From: JBEKCB01 sp052139675
Lineage (GTDB): Bacteria > Planctomycetota > Brocadiia > CAIUPP01
Direction of reading: 5' to 3'
Assembly: GCA_052139675.1 (NCBI GenBank)
Contig: JBKQWE010000065.1
Location: 10,623-74,622 of the forward strand
DNA: 64,000 nucleotides
A model generated the notes under the pieces. It was not told the origin of the DNA. It saw only the letters and a list, made by a program, of their open reading frames with translations, and searched no databases. Of the stretch, positions 8,701 through 15,748 are shown in pieces (positions within the stretch are counted from its first letter, which is position 1; each line of letters opens with the position of its first letter). A program made the translations under genes and the position numbers.

Positions 8701-10050
8701 CTACATCCCCGGCATATCCGCCATGCCCGATTTCGCGGCCGGCTCGGCCTTGACGCCGCCGACCTGGCGAAGTGCGGCCTTCATCCGGCTCTCGGAATCC
8801 ACCAGGAAATTCCCGCTCGTCACGATCCTCTCGCCCGGCTCCAGGCCCCTGGCGATGATCGCCAGCTCGTCGGCGCGGTCGCCGACCACCACCTCGCGCG
8901 GCTCCAGCCGGCCTTCGCCCTTGTCCACGAACACGATCTGGCGCAGGCCGGTGTCCAGCACGGCATCGTCGTCCACCGCCAGTTGCTCACCCAGGTCCAC
9001 CGCGATGGAGACGGCCGAGAACATCCCGGGCTTCAGCCGGCCGTCCGGGTTCGGGCACTCCAGCCGAACCCGCAGCGTCCGCGTGGCCTCGTCGAGCGCG
9101 GGATAAATGTACGACACGGTCCCGGTCAGCGGCTCGCCGGGGAAGGCGATCAATTCGATCTTCGCCTGCTGCCCGATTTTGATCAGCGGCGCCTCGGACT
9201 CGAAAACATCCGCCAGCATCCAGACCGTCGTCAAGTCGGCGATCTCGAAGAGGTCCTTTCCCGGCTCCACATTGCTCCCGAGCGCCACGTTCCGCGCGGT
9301 CACCACGCCATCCACCTTCGAGAAGATCGTCACGTCATGCTCGGCCTGCCCCGACGACTCGATCGCCTTCAACTGCTCGTCGGTGAAATCCCAGAGCCGC
9401 AGGCGCTCGCGGGCGCTGCGGAGCAGCTCCTCGGCGAGCGACCGCGAATCCGCCGACGCGTCCTTGCCGAGCGCCGCCAGCGCCGCGCGCGCGACGAGGT
9501 AATTGTGCTGCGCCTCGAGCAGGTCCGGGCTGTAGACCGCCATCAGCGGCGAGCCTTTGCGCACCGTCTCGCCCACCGACTTCACCATCAGGTCCTCGAC
9601 CCATCCGCCGAACTTCAGGCTGACCGTCGCGCGCCTCTTTTCGTCATACTCCACGCGGCCCGCCGCGCGGATCGTCCGGCTCACGCGCCGCTTCTCCACC
9701 GTGCCGACCTGCAGGCCGATCAACTGCCGGCGCTCGGGGCTGAGCGTGAGCGGCGCGCGGGTTTCGAGGCCCGGCTGCGCCTGCGGCTGCTCCGTTTCCC
9801 CGGGCGTAAACGGCACCAGGTCCATCCCGCAGATCGGGCACTTGCCGGGACGATCGGAAATGTAATCCGGGTGCATCGGGCAGTGGTACATCACCTTCAT
9901 CGGCGCCTTCGCCGCGCCCGGCGCTGGGAGCGCAGCGCGGCCATCATGATTCATCGCCGCGCTGCGCAAATGGTACGCCACCGCCGCCGCGACGATCAGC
10001 GCAAGGGCCGCCGCGGCGATCAGAATTCTGGAAAGAATCTTCGTGGCCAT
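8701..10050 (-). CDS. cusB: Heavy-metal efflux periplasmic adaptor, CusB family
   Basis: Membrane-fusion (adaptor) subunit linking CusA to the outer-membrane channel and binding metal in the periplasm. The start MATKILSRIL at 10050 is chosen because AGAAGG lies 9-10 bases upstream and an N-terminal hydrophobic anchor follows (about residues 8-27); longer frames run into noncoding sequence. A heavy-metal-binding domain with YHCPMHPDY and CPICGMDL lies at about residues 53-80, then the hairpin/lipoyl/barrel regions of HlyD-type adaptors. The C-terminus is Met-rich (SGMADMPGM), fitting Cu(I)/Ag(I). The protein is 449 residues. It is the first gene of the minus-strand efflux operon. Confidence 0.93.
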   Translation of the reverse strand: MATKILSRILIAAAALALIVAAAVAYHLRSAAMNHDGRAALPAPGAAKAPMKVMYHCPMHPDYISDRPGKCPICGMDLVPFTPGETEQPQAQPGLETRAPLTLSPERRQLIGLQVGTVEKRRVSRTIRAAGRVEYDEKRRATVSLKFGGWVEDLMVKSVGETVRKGSPLMAVYSPDLLEAQHNYLVARAALAALGKDASADSRSLAEELLRSARERLRLWDFTDEQLKAIESSGQAEHDVTIFSKVDGVVTARNVALGSNVEPGKDLFEIADLTTVWMLADVFESEAPLIKIGQQAKIELIAFPGEPLTGTVSYIYPALDEATRTLRVRLECPNPDGRLKPGMFSAVSIAVDLGEQLAVDDDAVLDTGLRQIVFVDKGEGRLEPREVVVGDRADELAIIARGLEPGERIVTSGNFLVDSESRMKAALRQVGGVKAEPAAKSGMADMPGM

Positions 10051-10515
10051 TGTCCAAATCCTTCTGCTCTTGTTGACGTTTTCAGTATGACGACACTTCG
10101 TCCCAAAACAACGAGCAAACTTTGTGCCGTCGCACTGAGAAACGAGGAAATGCGAAAAGAGCCGGAATTGCGGGTGAAAGGCCTTTCCTGCCGTGCCGGC
10201 CAAGCGTGAAACCGCGCAGCCGGCTGTGTGATATCGCACAGTCCCTGCTTCGCAATACCCTGACCCTCACATCGAGCGCCGAGTTCCTTGACGCGCGCGA
10301 CCAGGGTCGCTACCATAGGAAGCTTGATGAGCGGCCGCCCTTTGGAGGGCGGTCATCGGGTGAGTTCCGGTATAACGGCTGGAACCTCGGCCGGCGGAAC
10401 ATGGCATTGGGTGTCGGACCGTCATCTCGAAGGTCGTGATTTGACAAACCCCCCTGATTACGCCGACACGCCACAGGATCGCCCGCTTCGCGGCATCGCC
10501 GCGCAGACGCGCAAC
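10051..10515. other. Gap between cusB and the sulfotransferase gene
   Basis: No convincing gene lies in this 465-base divergent region. Towards cusB (minus strand) a weak promoter-like TTGTTT with 16 bases before CATACT can be read at about 10089-10116, without a recognisable CueR dyad. A short hairpin GCCGCCC...GGGCGGTC sits near 10336-10356. The plus strand has a better promoter (see 10288-10316). Confidence 0.5.
10288..10316 (+). promoter_or_regulatory. Sigma-70-type promoter for the sulfotransferase gene
   Basis: TTGACG at 10288-10293 and TACCAT at 10311-10316 are separated by exactly 17 bases. It points towards the sulfotransferase gene and would leave a leader of about 190 bases. Confidence 0.45.
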
Positions 10516-11469
10516 ATGAAGCTGGCGGCGCGCTCGTGGGCCCTGGCCCTCTATTACACGCTGCTCCGCCCGCTGATACTGCTGTTGCCTTCGCGACCGC
10601 AGGCGTGGTGTTTCAGTCACATCCACAAAGCCCGGTCGCCATTCATGAGATTGCTGCGTACCGAGCCGGCAGGGTATCAGCCGCCGCCTGCCGTCCCCGT
10701 TCCCGGCGGGCTGCTCGAAGGTGAAGACGATCAGCACATCAAGTTGATCACGATCATCGGCCGCGGGCATTCGGGCACCCGGGCGATGTCGCACACGCTC
10801 TCCGCCAGCGGCGTTTTCATGGGCGACATGGTCAACGACTCCGGCGACCTGCTGCCGGCTCAGGACCTGTATGACGCGTGCCGCATGCTGGCGCGGCATG
10901 TGGTGTGGAAGGGCGAGCTGGAGTGGGATTTCAGCCGGTTGCGCACGATGCCCATTCCCGAGGAATTCCGCACGCTGATCCACCGGTATCTGGAATCGGT
11001 CCGCAGGAGCAAATCCGCGGCGCGCGGCTGGAAGCTCCCGGAGACGACGCTGGTGTATCCATGGATCGTGCGGATGTTTCCGGAGGTCAGGTACATCTTC
11101 TGGATCCGCGACCCGCGCGACTGCATCCTGGGGAAGCACCTGACCGACGACCTGGCCGACTTCGGCGTCCAGTATCCGGAGACGGACGACGTCATGCTCC
11201 AGCGCGCGATCTCATGGAAATATCAGTACGATATCGTCAAGGCCACGCCCAGGCCCGCGAAGTGGATCGAAGTGCGCTTCGAGGACTTTGTCCTCGAGCA
11301 GGAAGAGACCCTCGCGCGCCTGGAAGAATTCCTGGGCATGGACCTGGGCAGGATCATCGTCCGGCCCGACGCCGTCGGCCGGTGGAAGCAGGACAAGAGC
11401 GCGCGCTGCTTCGATTTCTTTGCGCCGGCGATGGACGAATACCACTACCCGGCGGCGAAACCGGCGTGA
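10516..11469 (+). CDS. PAPS-dependent sulfotransferase family protein
   Basis: Putative sulfotransferase moving sulfate from PAPS to a carbohydrate, lipid or other acceptor. The 5'-phosphosulfate loop is IIGRGHSGTRAMSHTL and the 3'-phosphate-binding motif is YIFWIRDPRDCILG, in the correct order and spacing for the family. A hydrophobic stretch (ALYYTLLRPLILLLP) near the N-terminus could associate with the membrane. The start MKLAARSWAL at 10516 is the first convincing ATG, but there is no clear Shine-Dalgarno; a TTG at 10441 is an alternative. The protein is about 317 residues. It stands alone; neighbours do not reveal the acceptor. Confidence 0.82.
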   Translation: MKLAARSWALALYYTLLRPLILLLPSRPQAWCFSHIHKARSPFMRLLRTEPAGYQPPPAVPVPGGLLEGEDDQHIKLITIIGRGHSGTRAMSHTLSASGVFMGDMVNDSGDLLPAQDLYDACRMLARHVVWKGELEWDFSRLRTMPIPEEFRTLIHRYLESVRRSKSAARGWKLPETTLVYPWIVRMFPEVRYIFWIRDPRDCILGKHLTDDLADFGVQYPETDDVMLQRAISWKYQYDIVKATPRPAKWIEVRFEDFVLEQEETLARLEEFLGMDLGRIIVRPDAVGRWKQDKSARCFDFFAPAMDEYHYPAAKPA

Positions 11470-11482
11470 CGCATGAAACCTG

Positions 11483-11770
11483 TCAGAGAGCCGAGGCTAC
11501 TTTGCGCCGAGTTGCGCCGATCCGGTAAAGCGACCGAAACAACAGATCCATGGAAACGCTCGGGTCCCCGGCCTCCATCTTGGCCACACGGGATTGACTC
11601 GTGTGCAGGCGGGATGCGAGTTTCACCTGCGTCAAGTGCTTGGCTTTTCGCAGGTCGCGCAGACATGCGGCCAACGCGCGCTTCGTCTCGATGTACTCCA
11701 TGTCCGAATCCGACAAGTCCAGGAGCTCCTGGGCCGATCCCTCGACCCACCCATTTTTCAGTTTCTTCAT
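11483..11770 (-). CDS. XRE-family helix-turn-helix regulator (antitoxin-like)
   Basis: A 95-residue DNA-binding protein with a central XRE/Cro helix-turn-helix: CLRDLRKAKHLTQVKLASRL, then HTSQSRVAKMEAGD. The N-terminal leader (MKKLKNGWVEGSAQELLDLS) is typical of HigA-like or RelB-partner antitoxins that read D-x-D-M-x-Y-I-E before the HTH. Start ATG at 11770 follows AGAGG by 9 bases. No toxin gene is adjacent on either side, so it is either an orphan antitoxin or a solitary regulator. A near-consensus promoter lies directly upstream and overlaps a possible operator. Confidence 0.85.
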   Translation of the reverse strand: MKKLKNGWVEGSAQELLDLSDSDMEYIETKRALAACLRDLRKAKHLTQVKLASRLHTSQSRVAKMEAGDPSVSMDLLFRSLYRIGATRRKVASAL

Positions 11771-11819
11771 GACATCGCCTCTTCATTCCCTAGCGGCTTG
11801 CCAGCCATTCACGTCCTCC

Positions 11820-11848
11820 AGTATATGTCAGAACGGATATATTGTCAA
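11820..11848 (-). promoter_or_regulatory. Near-consensus sigma-70 promoter of the XRE gene
   Basis: Read on the minus strand: TTGACA (11848-11843), a 17-base spacer, then TATACT (11825-11820). The spacer contains an imperfect inverted repeat around ATATCC and GACATAT that could be an autoregulatory operator. Confidence 0.8.
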
Positions 11849-11935
11849 CCGCTCTGGCTAAGGCTGCTGTGTGCGATTATGAATGCAGAGGCAAAGTCAA
11901 CATGTCAATACTCGTACGCTCGCGGTTCGGCGCCG

Positions 11936-13069
11936 TCACTCGATGACTCCGCCGCCGAGGACGACCTCGCCTTTGTAGAAGACGGCGGATTGGCCCGGGG
12001 CGGCGGCGGGCTGCGGGGTATGCCAGCGGACTTCGGCGCGGCCCGGTCCGATCAGGCGAATCGAGGCCGGTTGCTCGGGCTGGCGGTAGCGGACCTTCAC
12101 TTCCGCTTCAAGGCTGTCCGGCGGCGCGTCGAATGCGATCCAGTTGATCCCGGCGACGGTGAATTTCTCCTGCTGCAGTTCCTCCTTCGTCCCGACGACG
12201 ACGGTGCGCGCGGCGGGGCGGAGGGCCAGGACGTACAGCGGCGCGCCGGCCGCGATGCCCAGCGATTTGCGCTGCCCGACGGTGAACCCGGCGACGCCCT
12301 TGTGAGTCCCCAGCACGCGGCCGCGCCGGTCCACGATCGGCCCGGGCTGCAGCGATTCGGGATAGCGTTCGGCCAGCAGCGAACGGTAGTCGCCCTCGCC
12401 CAGGAAACAGATGTCCTGGCTGCCGGGCTTTTCGGAGACGGGCAGGCCGAAGGAGCGCGCGAGGCGGCGCGTCTCGTCCTTGGTCATCGCGCCGAGCGGA
12501 AACAGCGCGGCGGCGAGCTGCTCCTGCGAAAGCCCATGGAGGAAATAGGACTGGTCCTTCGCGCGGTCCGCGCCCTTGAGCAGCAGATGTCGCCCGCTCT
12601 GCGGATCGAGCGAGTTGCGCGCGTAATGGCCGGTGGCGAGAAAGTCCGCGCCGATGACCCTGGCGAATTCAAGGAGTCGGCCGAATTTGATGAGGCGGTT
12701 GCACTCGGCGCACGGGTTCGGCGTCCGGCCTTCGGCGTAAGCGCGGAAGAACTGTTCGATGATTTCCCGGCTGAACAGCTCCTGGTAATCGAGAGCGGCG
12801 AAGCGGATGCCGAGCTGATTCGCCACGGCGCGCGCGTCCTCCATCGCCGCCGGCCCGCAGCAACGGCGCGGCGAGTTGCAGCCCGCCTCGGCGGGCGAGC
12901 CCGCCAGGAGCAGCGGAAGGCGCAGGCCCACGCCGATGACTTCGTATCCCTGCCGCTGCAGCAGCGCCGCCGCCGTCGAGGAATCCACTCCGCCGGACAT
13001 GCCGACGACGACACGCTTGCCACGGCTCGGCGGCAAAGGCGAATCGGTCGCAAGTTCACTTGCCATCAT
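11936..13069 (-). CDS. mnmA: tRNA-specific 2-thiouridylase MnmA
   Basis: Thiolates U34 of tRNA-Lys, Glu and Gln, using ATP and sulfur passed on from a cysteine desulfurase. The ATP-pyrophosphatase P-loop SGGVDSS lies at about residues 25-31; the catalytic cysteines are in NPCAECNRLIKFG and GSQDICFLGEGDY; the C-terminal beta-barrel region ends with the VFYKGEVVLGGGVIE segment. The start is taken at 13069 (a second ATG at 13066 is equally possible), since longer frames read through an intergenic word repeat. Length about 377 residues, normal for the family. A palindromic repeat adds the in-frame sequence GSPAEAGCNSPRR. The nifS product encoded in this window could supply sulfur. Confidence 0.95.
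   Translation of the reverse strand: MMASELATDSPLPPSRGKRVVVGMSGGVDSSTAAALLQRQGYEVIGVGLRLPLLLAGSPAEAGCNSPRRCCGPAAMEDARAVANQLGIRFAALDYQELFSREIIEQFFRAYAEGRTPNPCAECNRLIKFGRLLEFARVIGADFLATGHYARNSLDPQSGRHLLLKGADRAKDQSYFLHGLSQEQLAAALFPLGAMTKDETRRLARSFGLPVSEKPGSQDICFLGEGDYRSLLAERYPESLQPGPIVDRRGRVLGTHKGVAGFTVGQRKSLGIAAGAPLYVLALRPAARTVVVGTKEELQQEKFTVAGINWIAFDAPPDSLEAEVKVRYRQPEQPASIRLIGPGRAEVRWHTPQPAAAPGQSAVFYKGEVVLGGGVIE
12881..12900. repeat. GGCGGGC(A/G)AGC palindrome inside mnmA
   Basis: Copy of the CCCGCC...GGCGGGC(A/G)AGC family, with arms separated by 2 bases, lying in frame within mnmA. Confidence 0.7.
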
Positions 13070-13084
13070 TGAAACCCACGTCAA

Positions 13085-13196
13085 TTGAAACCACAGATGG
13101 ACACAGATGACCACAGATAAGAGGAAAAAACAAGAGCGATCCGTATCGGTGGCGATAAGCAGCGCTCGCCTGCTCGCGCTATCGCTCTGTGGTTCC
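13085..13196. repeat. CCACAGAT-word repeat between mnmA and the Pus10 gene
   Basis: A left array of CCACAGAT/ACACAGAT words (about 13085-13119) is matched by a shorter complementary segment ending CTCTGTGGTTCC near 13196; AGAGCGAT and ATCGCTCT arms lie between. It occupies most of the divergent gap. Confidence 0.7.
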
Positions 13197-13236
13197 AAAG
13201 CCAGTCTTCGCTTTTCGCGCTTTCACCGCAGCCCTG

Positions 13237-13242
13237 TATAAT
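13237..13242 (+). promoter_or_regulatory. -10 box of the Pus10 gene; probably leaderless mRNA
   Basis: A perfect TATAAT ends 9 bases before the ATG at 13252, so transcription would start only about 2-4 bases upstream of the start codon. The -35 region is weak (TTCGCG at 17 bases). No Shine-Dalgarno is present, consistent with a leaderless transcript. Confidence 0.6.
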
Positions 13243-13251
13243 GGACGCGCG

Positions 13252-14316
13252 ATGAATCCCATACCCGACGAGATGATCGAGGCGTTTGCGCGCGAGGTGC
13301 TCCGGCTGCGTTCCGAATACGAGTTCGGCACGTTCTGGCTCGGGACGCGCGTCGCCGGGCCGGTGACGCCGGAAGAGGCGCTGGCGACCAAGTCGGAGGT
13401 CAACCGGCGCGTCGGCCAGTGCCTTGAGCGGACCGCGCCGGGCCTGGTGGCGTCGCTGGAGCGCGCGGTGGTCCGCATCGAGCTGAACTACCCGGGCGGC
13501 GGCGCGCGCGTGCAGCGCCTGCGGCCGCTGCTGATCTATGGACGCTATCGAAAGCTCTCGCGCGAAATCCCGCAGAGCAAGTGGCCCTGCCGCCACTGCC
13601 ACGGTGCTGGGTGCGATGCGTGCGGCGGAACGGGCAAGCGATACCAGCGGAGCGTGGAGGAACTCGTCGCAGCGCCGATTCTGCCGATCTGCCGCCCATT
13701 CGGCCCTGCTCAGGGCGGCACGAAGATGCACTCGGTCGGGCGCGAGGACGTGGACGCGAGGATGCTCGGCCGCGGCCGGCCGTTCGTGCTCGAATTGGAG
13801 ATGCCGCGCGTGCGGACGTTCGATCTCGCGCCGATCCAGGAGGCGCTCAACCGGACGCTCGCCGGCGAAGTCGAAGTGGAGCAACTCCGGTTCGCCGACC
13901 GCGACCTGCTCGAACGCATGCTCCGCATGAGCCCGGACAAGTCGTACCGGGCGGCGGTGGAATGCCTTGTGCCGGTCCCGCGCGAGGCGGTGGAGCGGCT
14001 CGGCGCGCTGCGCGACGTGCTCCTGCTCCAGGAAACCCCGCGCCGCGTGCTGCACCGCAGGGCGAACCTGGTGCGCCGGCGGACCGTCCGGACCTGCTCC
14101 GTGCAAATCTCCGAGGCCGGCCCCAGGGTCCGCCGGTTCGAGCTGGCCGTGCGCGTCCAGTCCGGGACGTACATCAAGGAACTCATCTCGGGCGACGAGG
14201 CGCGGACGAATCCCTCCATCAGCGCCATCCTCCGCGCGCCGTGCGACTGCCGGGAACTGGACGTCCTCGAAGTGCATTGCGATCCGCTGACGGAGCCACC
14301 GCCGGCCGACGTTTGA
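13252..14316 (+). CDS. pus10: tRNA pseudouridine(54/55) synthase Pus10 (archaeal/eukaryotic type)
   Basis: Predicted to convert U54 and/or U55 of the tRNA T-loop to pseudouridine. The 354-residue protein has an N-terminal zinc-binding segment with C113, C116, C121 and C124 (CRHCHGAGCDACGG). The Pus10 catalytic motif SVGREDVDARMLGRGRPF follows, where D166 of GRED is the probable catalytic aspartate. The C-terminal SGTYIKELISGDEARTNPS motif is also present. All three blocks are characteristic of archaeal/eukaryotic Pus10; bacteria normally use TruB for position 55. A palindromic repeat is inserted in frame at about residues 147-156, just before the catalytic motif. Function is inferred from motifs only. 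Confidence 0.88.
   Translation: MNPIPDEMIEAFAREVLRLRSEYEFGTFWLGTRVAGPVTPEEALATKSEVNRRVGQCLERTAPGLVASLERAVVRIELNYPGGGARVQRLRPLLIYGRYRKLSREIPQSKWPCRHCHGAGCDACGGTGKRYQRSVEELVAAPILPICRPFGPAQGGTKMHSVGREDVDARMLGRGRPFVLELEMPRVRTFDLAPIQEALNRTLAGEVEVEQLRFADRDLLERMLRMSPDKSYRAAVECLVPVPREAVERLGALRDVLLLQETPRRVLHRRANLVRRRTVRTCSVQISEAGPRVRRFELAVRVQSGTYIKELISGDEARTNPSISAILRAPCDCRELDVLEVHCDPLTEPPPADV
13691..13719. repeat. GCTCAGGGCGGC palindrome inside the Pus10 gene
   Basis: A 29-base hairpin with arms GCCGCCC and GGGCGGC. It has the same length and nearly the same sequence as the element at 23865-23893 upstream of ppdK. It is read in frame as part of PFGPAQGGTK. Confidence 0.7.
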
Positions 14317-14317
14317 C

Positions 14318-14356
14318 TTGACAGGACGTTCTTTACCATATATGCGAAGTAAAGAA
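14318..14356 (+). promoter_or_regulatory. Promoter and operator-like dyad of the AbrB gene
   Basis: TTGACA at 14318-14323 precedes TATATG (15-base spacer) or TATGCG (17-base spacer). An inverted repeat TTCTTTAC (14329-14336) and GTAAAGAA (14349-14356) with a 12-base centre overlaps the -10 region, as expected for an autoregulated antitoxin operon. Confidence 0.6.
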
Positions 14357-14379
14357 TAGGCCATGAAAGAAAGGCTGCC

Positions 14380-14622
14380 ATGCCGGTTTCAACCATCTCC
14401 GTCAAAGGGCAGATCACCCTGCCGATTTCGTTCAGGCGAAAGCTGGGCATCAAGCCGCATGACCGGCTGGTGATGCAGTTGGAAGCAGGCGGCATTCTCG
14501 TCAAACTCGCGCCGGACTTCTTTCAGTTCGAGGGGGTCCTCGGCAAGGCGCTGCCCCAAAAGGAAGAAGAGCGGCGCATGCGCAAGGCATTGGCAGCGCA
14601 TGTCAAGGTGAGCCGGCGGTGA
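14380..14622 (+). CDS. AbrB/MazE-type antitoxin
   Basis: An 80-residue protein whose first half is a SpoVT-AbrB swapped-hairpin DNA-binding domain: STISVKGQITLPISFRRKLG, then IKPHDRLVMQLE. GAAAGG lies about 8 bases upstream of the ATG. The C-terminal tail is charged and would bind a partner toxin. It overlaps the next frame by four bases (GTGA), the usual coupling between antitoxin and PIN toxin, but that downstream gene is only a stub. An operator-like dyad lies in its promoter. Confidence 0.88.
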   Translation: MPVSTISVKGQITLPISFRRKLGIKPHDRLVMQLEAGGILVKLAPDFFQFEGVLGKALPQKEEERRMRKALAAHVKVSRR

Positions 14623-14735
14623 AAACCGTCTTTGTAGATTCCAACAACCGCGCCCACTTCAAGCGCCTAGCTGCAAAGCTGGCGGAACTCTACGCGATTT
14701 GTGCCGATAACTTGCAACATCACCGCGCCGGCTGA
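14619..14735 (+). pseudogene. Truncated PIN-type toxin remnant downstream of AbrB
   Basis: Starting with GTG in a 4-base overlap with the antitoxin, the frame reads MKTVFVDSNN and stops after 38 residues. A PIN-domain toxin would begin in this way (VFVD with the first metal-binding aspartate) but should continue for about 130 residues. It therefore looks like a decayed toxin. The resemblance rests on few residues, so an unrelated small ORF is possible. Confidence 0.4.
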
Positions 14736-14753
14736 TAAACTCCGGTAAGCGTC

Positions 14754-14789
14754 CTGGACCATCGTCCATGGTCCATCGTCTATCGTCCA
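14754..14789. repeat. GGACGATGG-word repeat before pyrD
   Basis: Repeated CCATCGTC/TATCGTCC words, the same word family as at 46513-46605. It ends at the first candidate ATG of pyrD. Confidence 0.6.
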
Positions 14790-14801
14790 ATGAGGACTGC
14801 C

Positions 14802-15716
14802 GTGCCCGACCTGACGACGAGCCTCTGCGGCATCGCGCTGAAGAACCCGACCGTGCTCGCTTCGGGCGTGCTCGGGACGTGCAAGAGCATTCTGCGCCGC
14901 GTGGCCCGCGCGGGCGCCGGCGCGGTGACGATCAAGTCCATCAGCGAGCTGCCGCGCGGCGGACACCCGAACCCGACGATCCTCACCTTCGAGGCCGGGC
15001 TGATCAACGCGGTCGGCTACAGCAATGCGGGACTCGAGGAGGCGCTGCAGGAGTTCGCCCAGCTCGACGACGTCGGCGCGCCGGTGATCGCGAGCGTGAT
15101 CGGGACGAACGCGGAGGAGTTCTGCCGCGTGGCCGCGCGCATGGCCGCGCTGCCGTTCGCCGCGATCGAGCTGCCGCTGAGCTGCCCGCACACGCCCGGC
15201 TACGGGACGCTGGCCGGGCAGAGCACGCCGGAGGCGACGTTCGAGATCACCTCGGCGGTGCGCAAGGTCATGAAGAAGCCGCTCTTCATCAAGGTCTCGC
15301 CGAACGTGCTGGCCATCGCCGAAGTGGCGCGCGCCGCCGAGTCGGCCGGAGCGGACGCGATCACGGCGGTCAACTCGATGGGGCCGGGCATGCTCATCAA
15401 CATCGAGGCGCGCCGGCCGATGCTGGGGTTCAAGATGGGCGGCGTCACCGGCCCGGCGCTGCGGCCGATCGCGGTTCGGTGCGTGTACGATATCTACGCG
15501 GCGGTGAAAATCCCGATCATCGGCACCGGCGGCGTGGCGACCGGGCGCGATGCGATCGAGATGATGATGGCCGGCGCGACCGCCGTCGGCGTCGGCAGCG
15601 CGGTGTACGATCACGAGATCGAAGTCTTCGGCCGGATCGCGCGGGAGATGGACGAGTGGATGTCCGCGAATGGGATTCGCGACGTGAAGGAGTTGATCGG
15701 CGCGGCGCACCGCTAA
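14802..15716 (+). CDS. pyrD: Dihydroorotate dehydrogenase, class 1B catalytic subunit
   Basis: Oxidises dihydroorotate to orotate in pyrimidine synthesis, passing electrons through FMN to the PyrK subunit encoded next. The TIM-barrel protein has the class 1 catalytic cysteine in ELPLSCPHTPG (about residue 128) and C-terminal phosphate-binding segments IIGTGGVATGRDA and AVGVGSAVYD. The GTG at 14802 is preferred over the ATG at 14790: GAGGA lies 5 bases before the GTG, whereas the ATG abuts a repeat. About 304 residues. A TTGCAA/GATAAA promoter (16-base spacer, 14712-14739) may drive it. The pyrD-pyrK order is that of the heterotetrameric NAD-dependent enzyme. Confidence 0.93.
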   Translation: MPDLTTSLCGIALKNPTVLASGVLGTCKSILRRVARAGAGAVTIKSISELPRGGHPNPTILTFEAGLINAVGYSNAGLEEALQEFAQLDDVGAPVIASVIGTNAEEFCRVAARMAALPFAAIELPLSCPHTPGYGTLAGQSTPEATFEITSAVRKVMKKPLFIKVSPNVLAIAEVARAAESAGADAITAVNSMGPGMLINIEARRPMLGFKMGGVTGPALRPIAVRCVYDIYAAVKIPIIGTGGVATGRDAIEMMMAGATAVGVGSAVYDHEIEVFGRIAREMDEWMSANGIRDVKELIGAAHR

Positions 15717-15748
15717 CATGGCCGACTTGTAACGGAGACGTGAACGGA

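Noticed and set aside
10050..10239. Longer N-terminus for CusB (from 10239)
   Set aside because: The added 63 residues are not sequence of the family and the ATG at 10050 has AGAAGG upstream.
14768..15748. Apparent N-terminal extension joined to pyrK (608-residue frame)
   Set aside because: This part overlaps pyrD in another frame and reads as arginine-rich shadow; pyrK starts at 15749.
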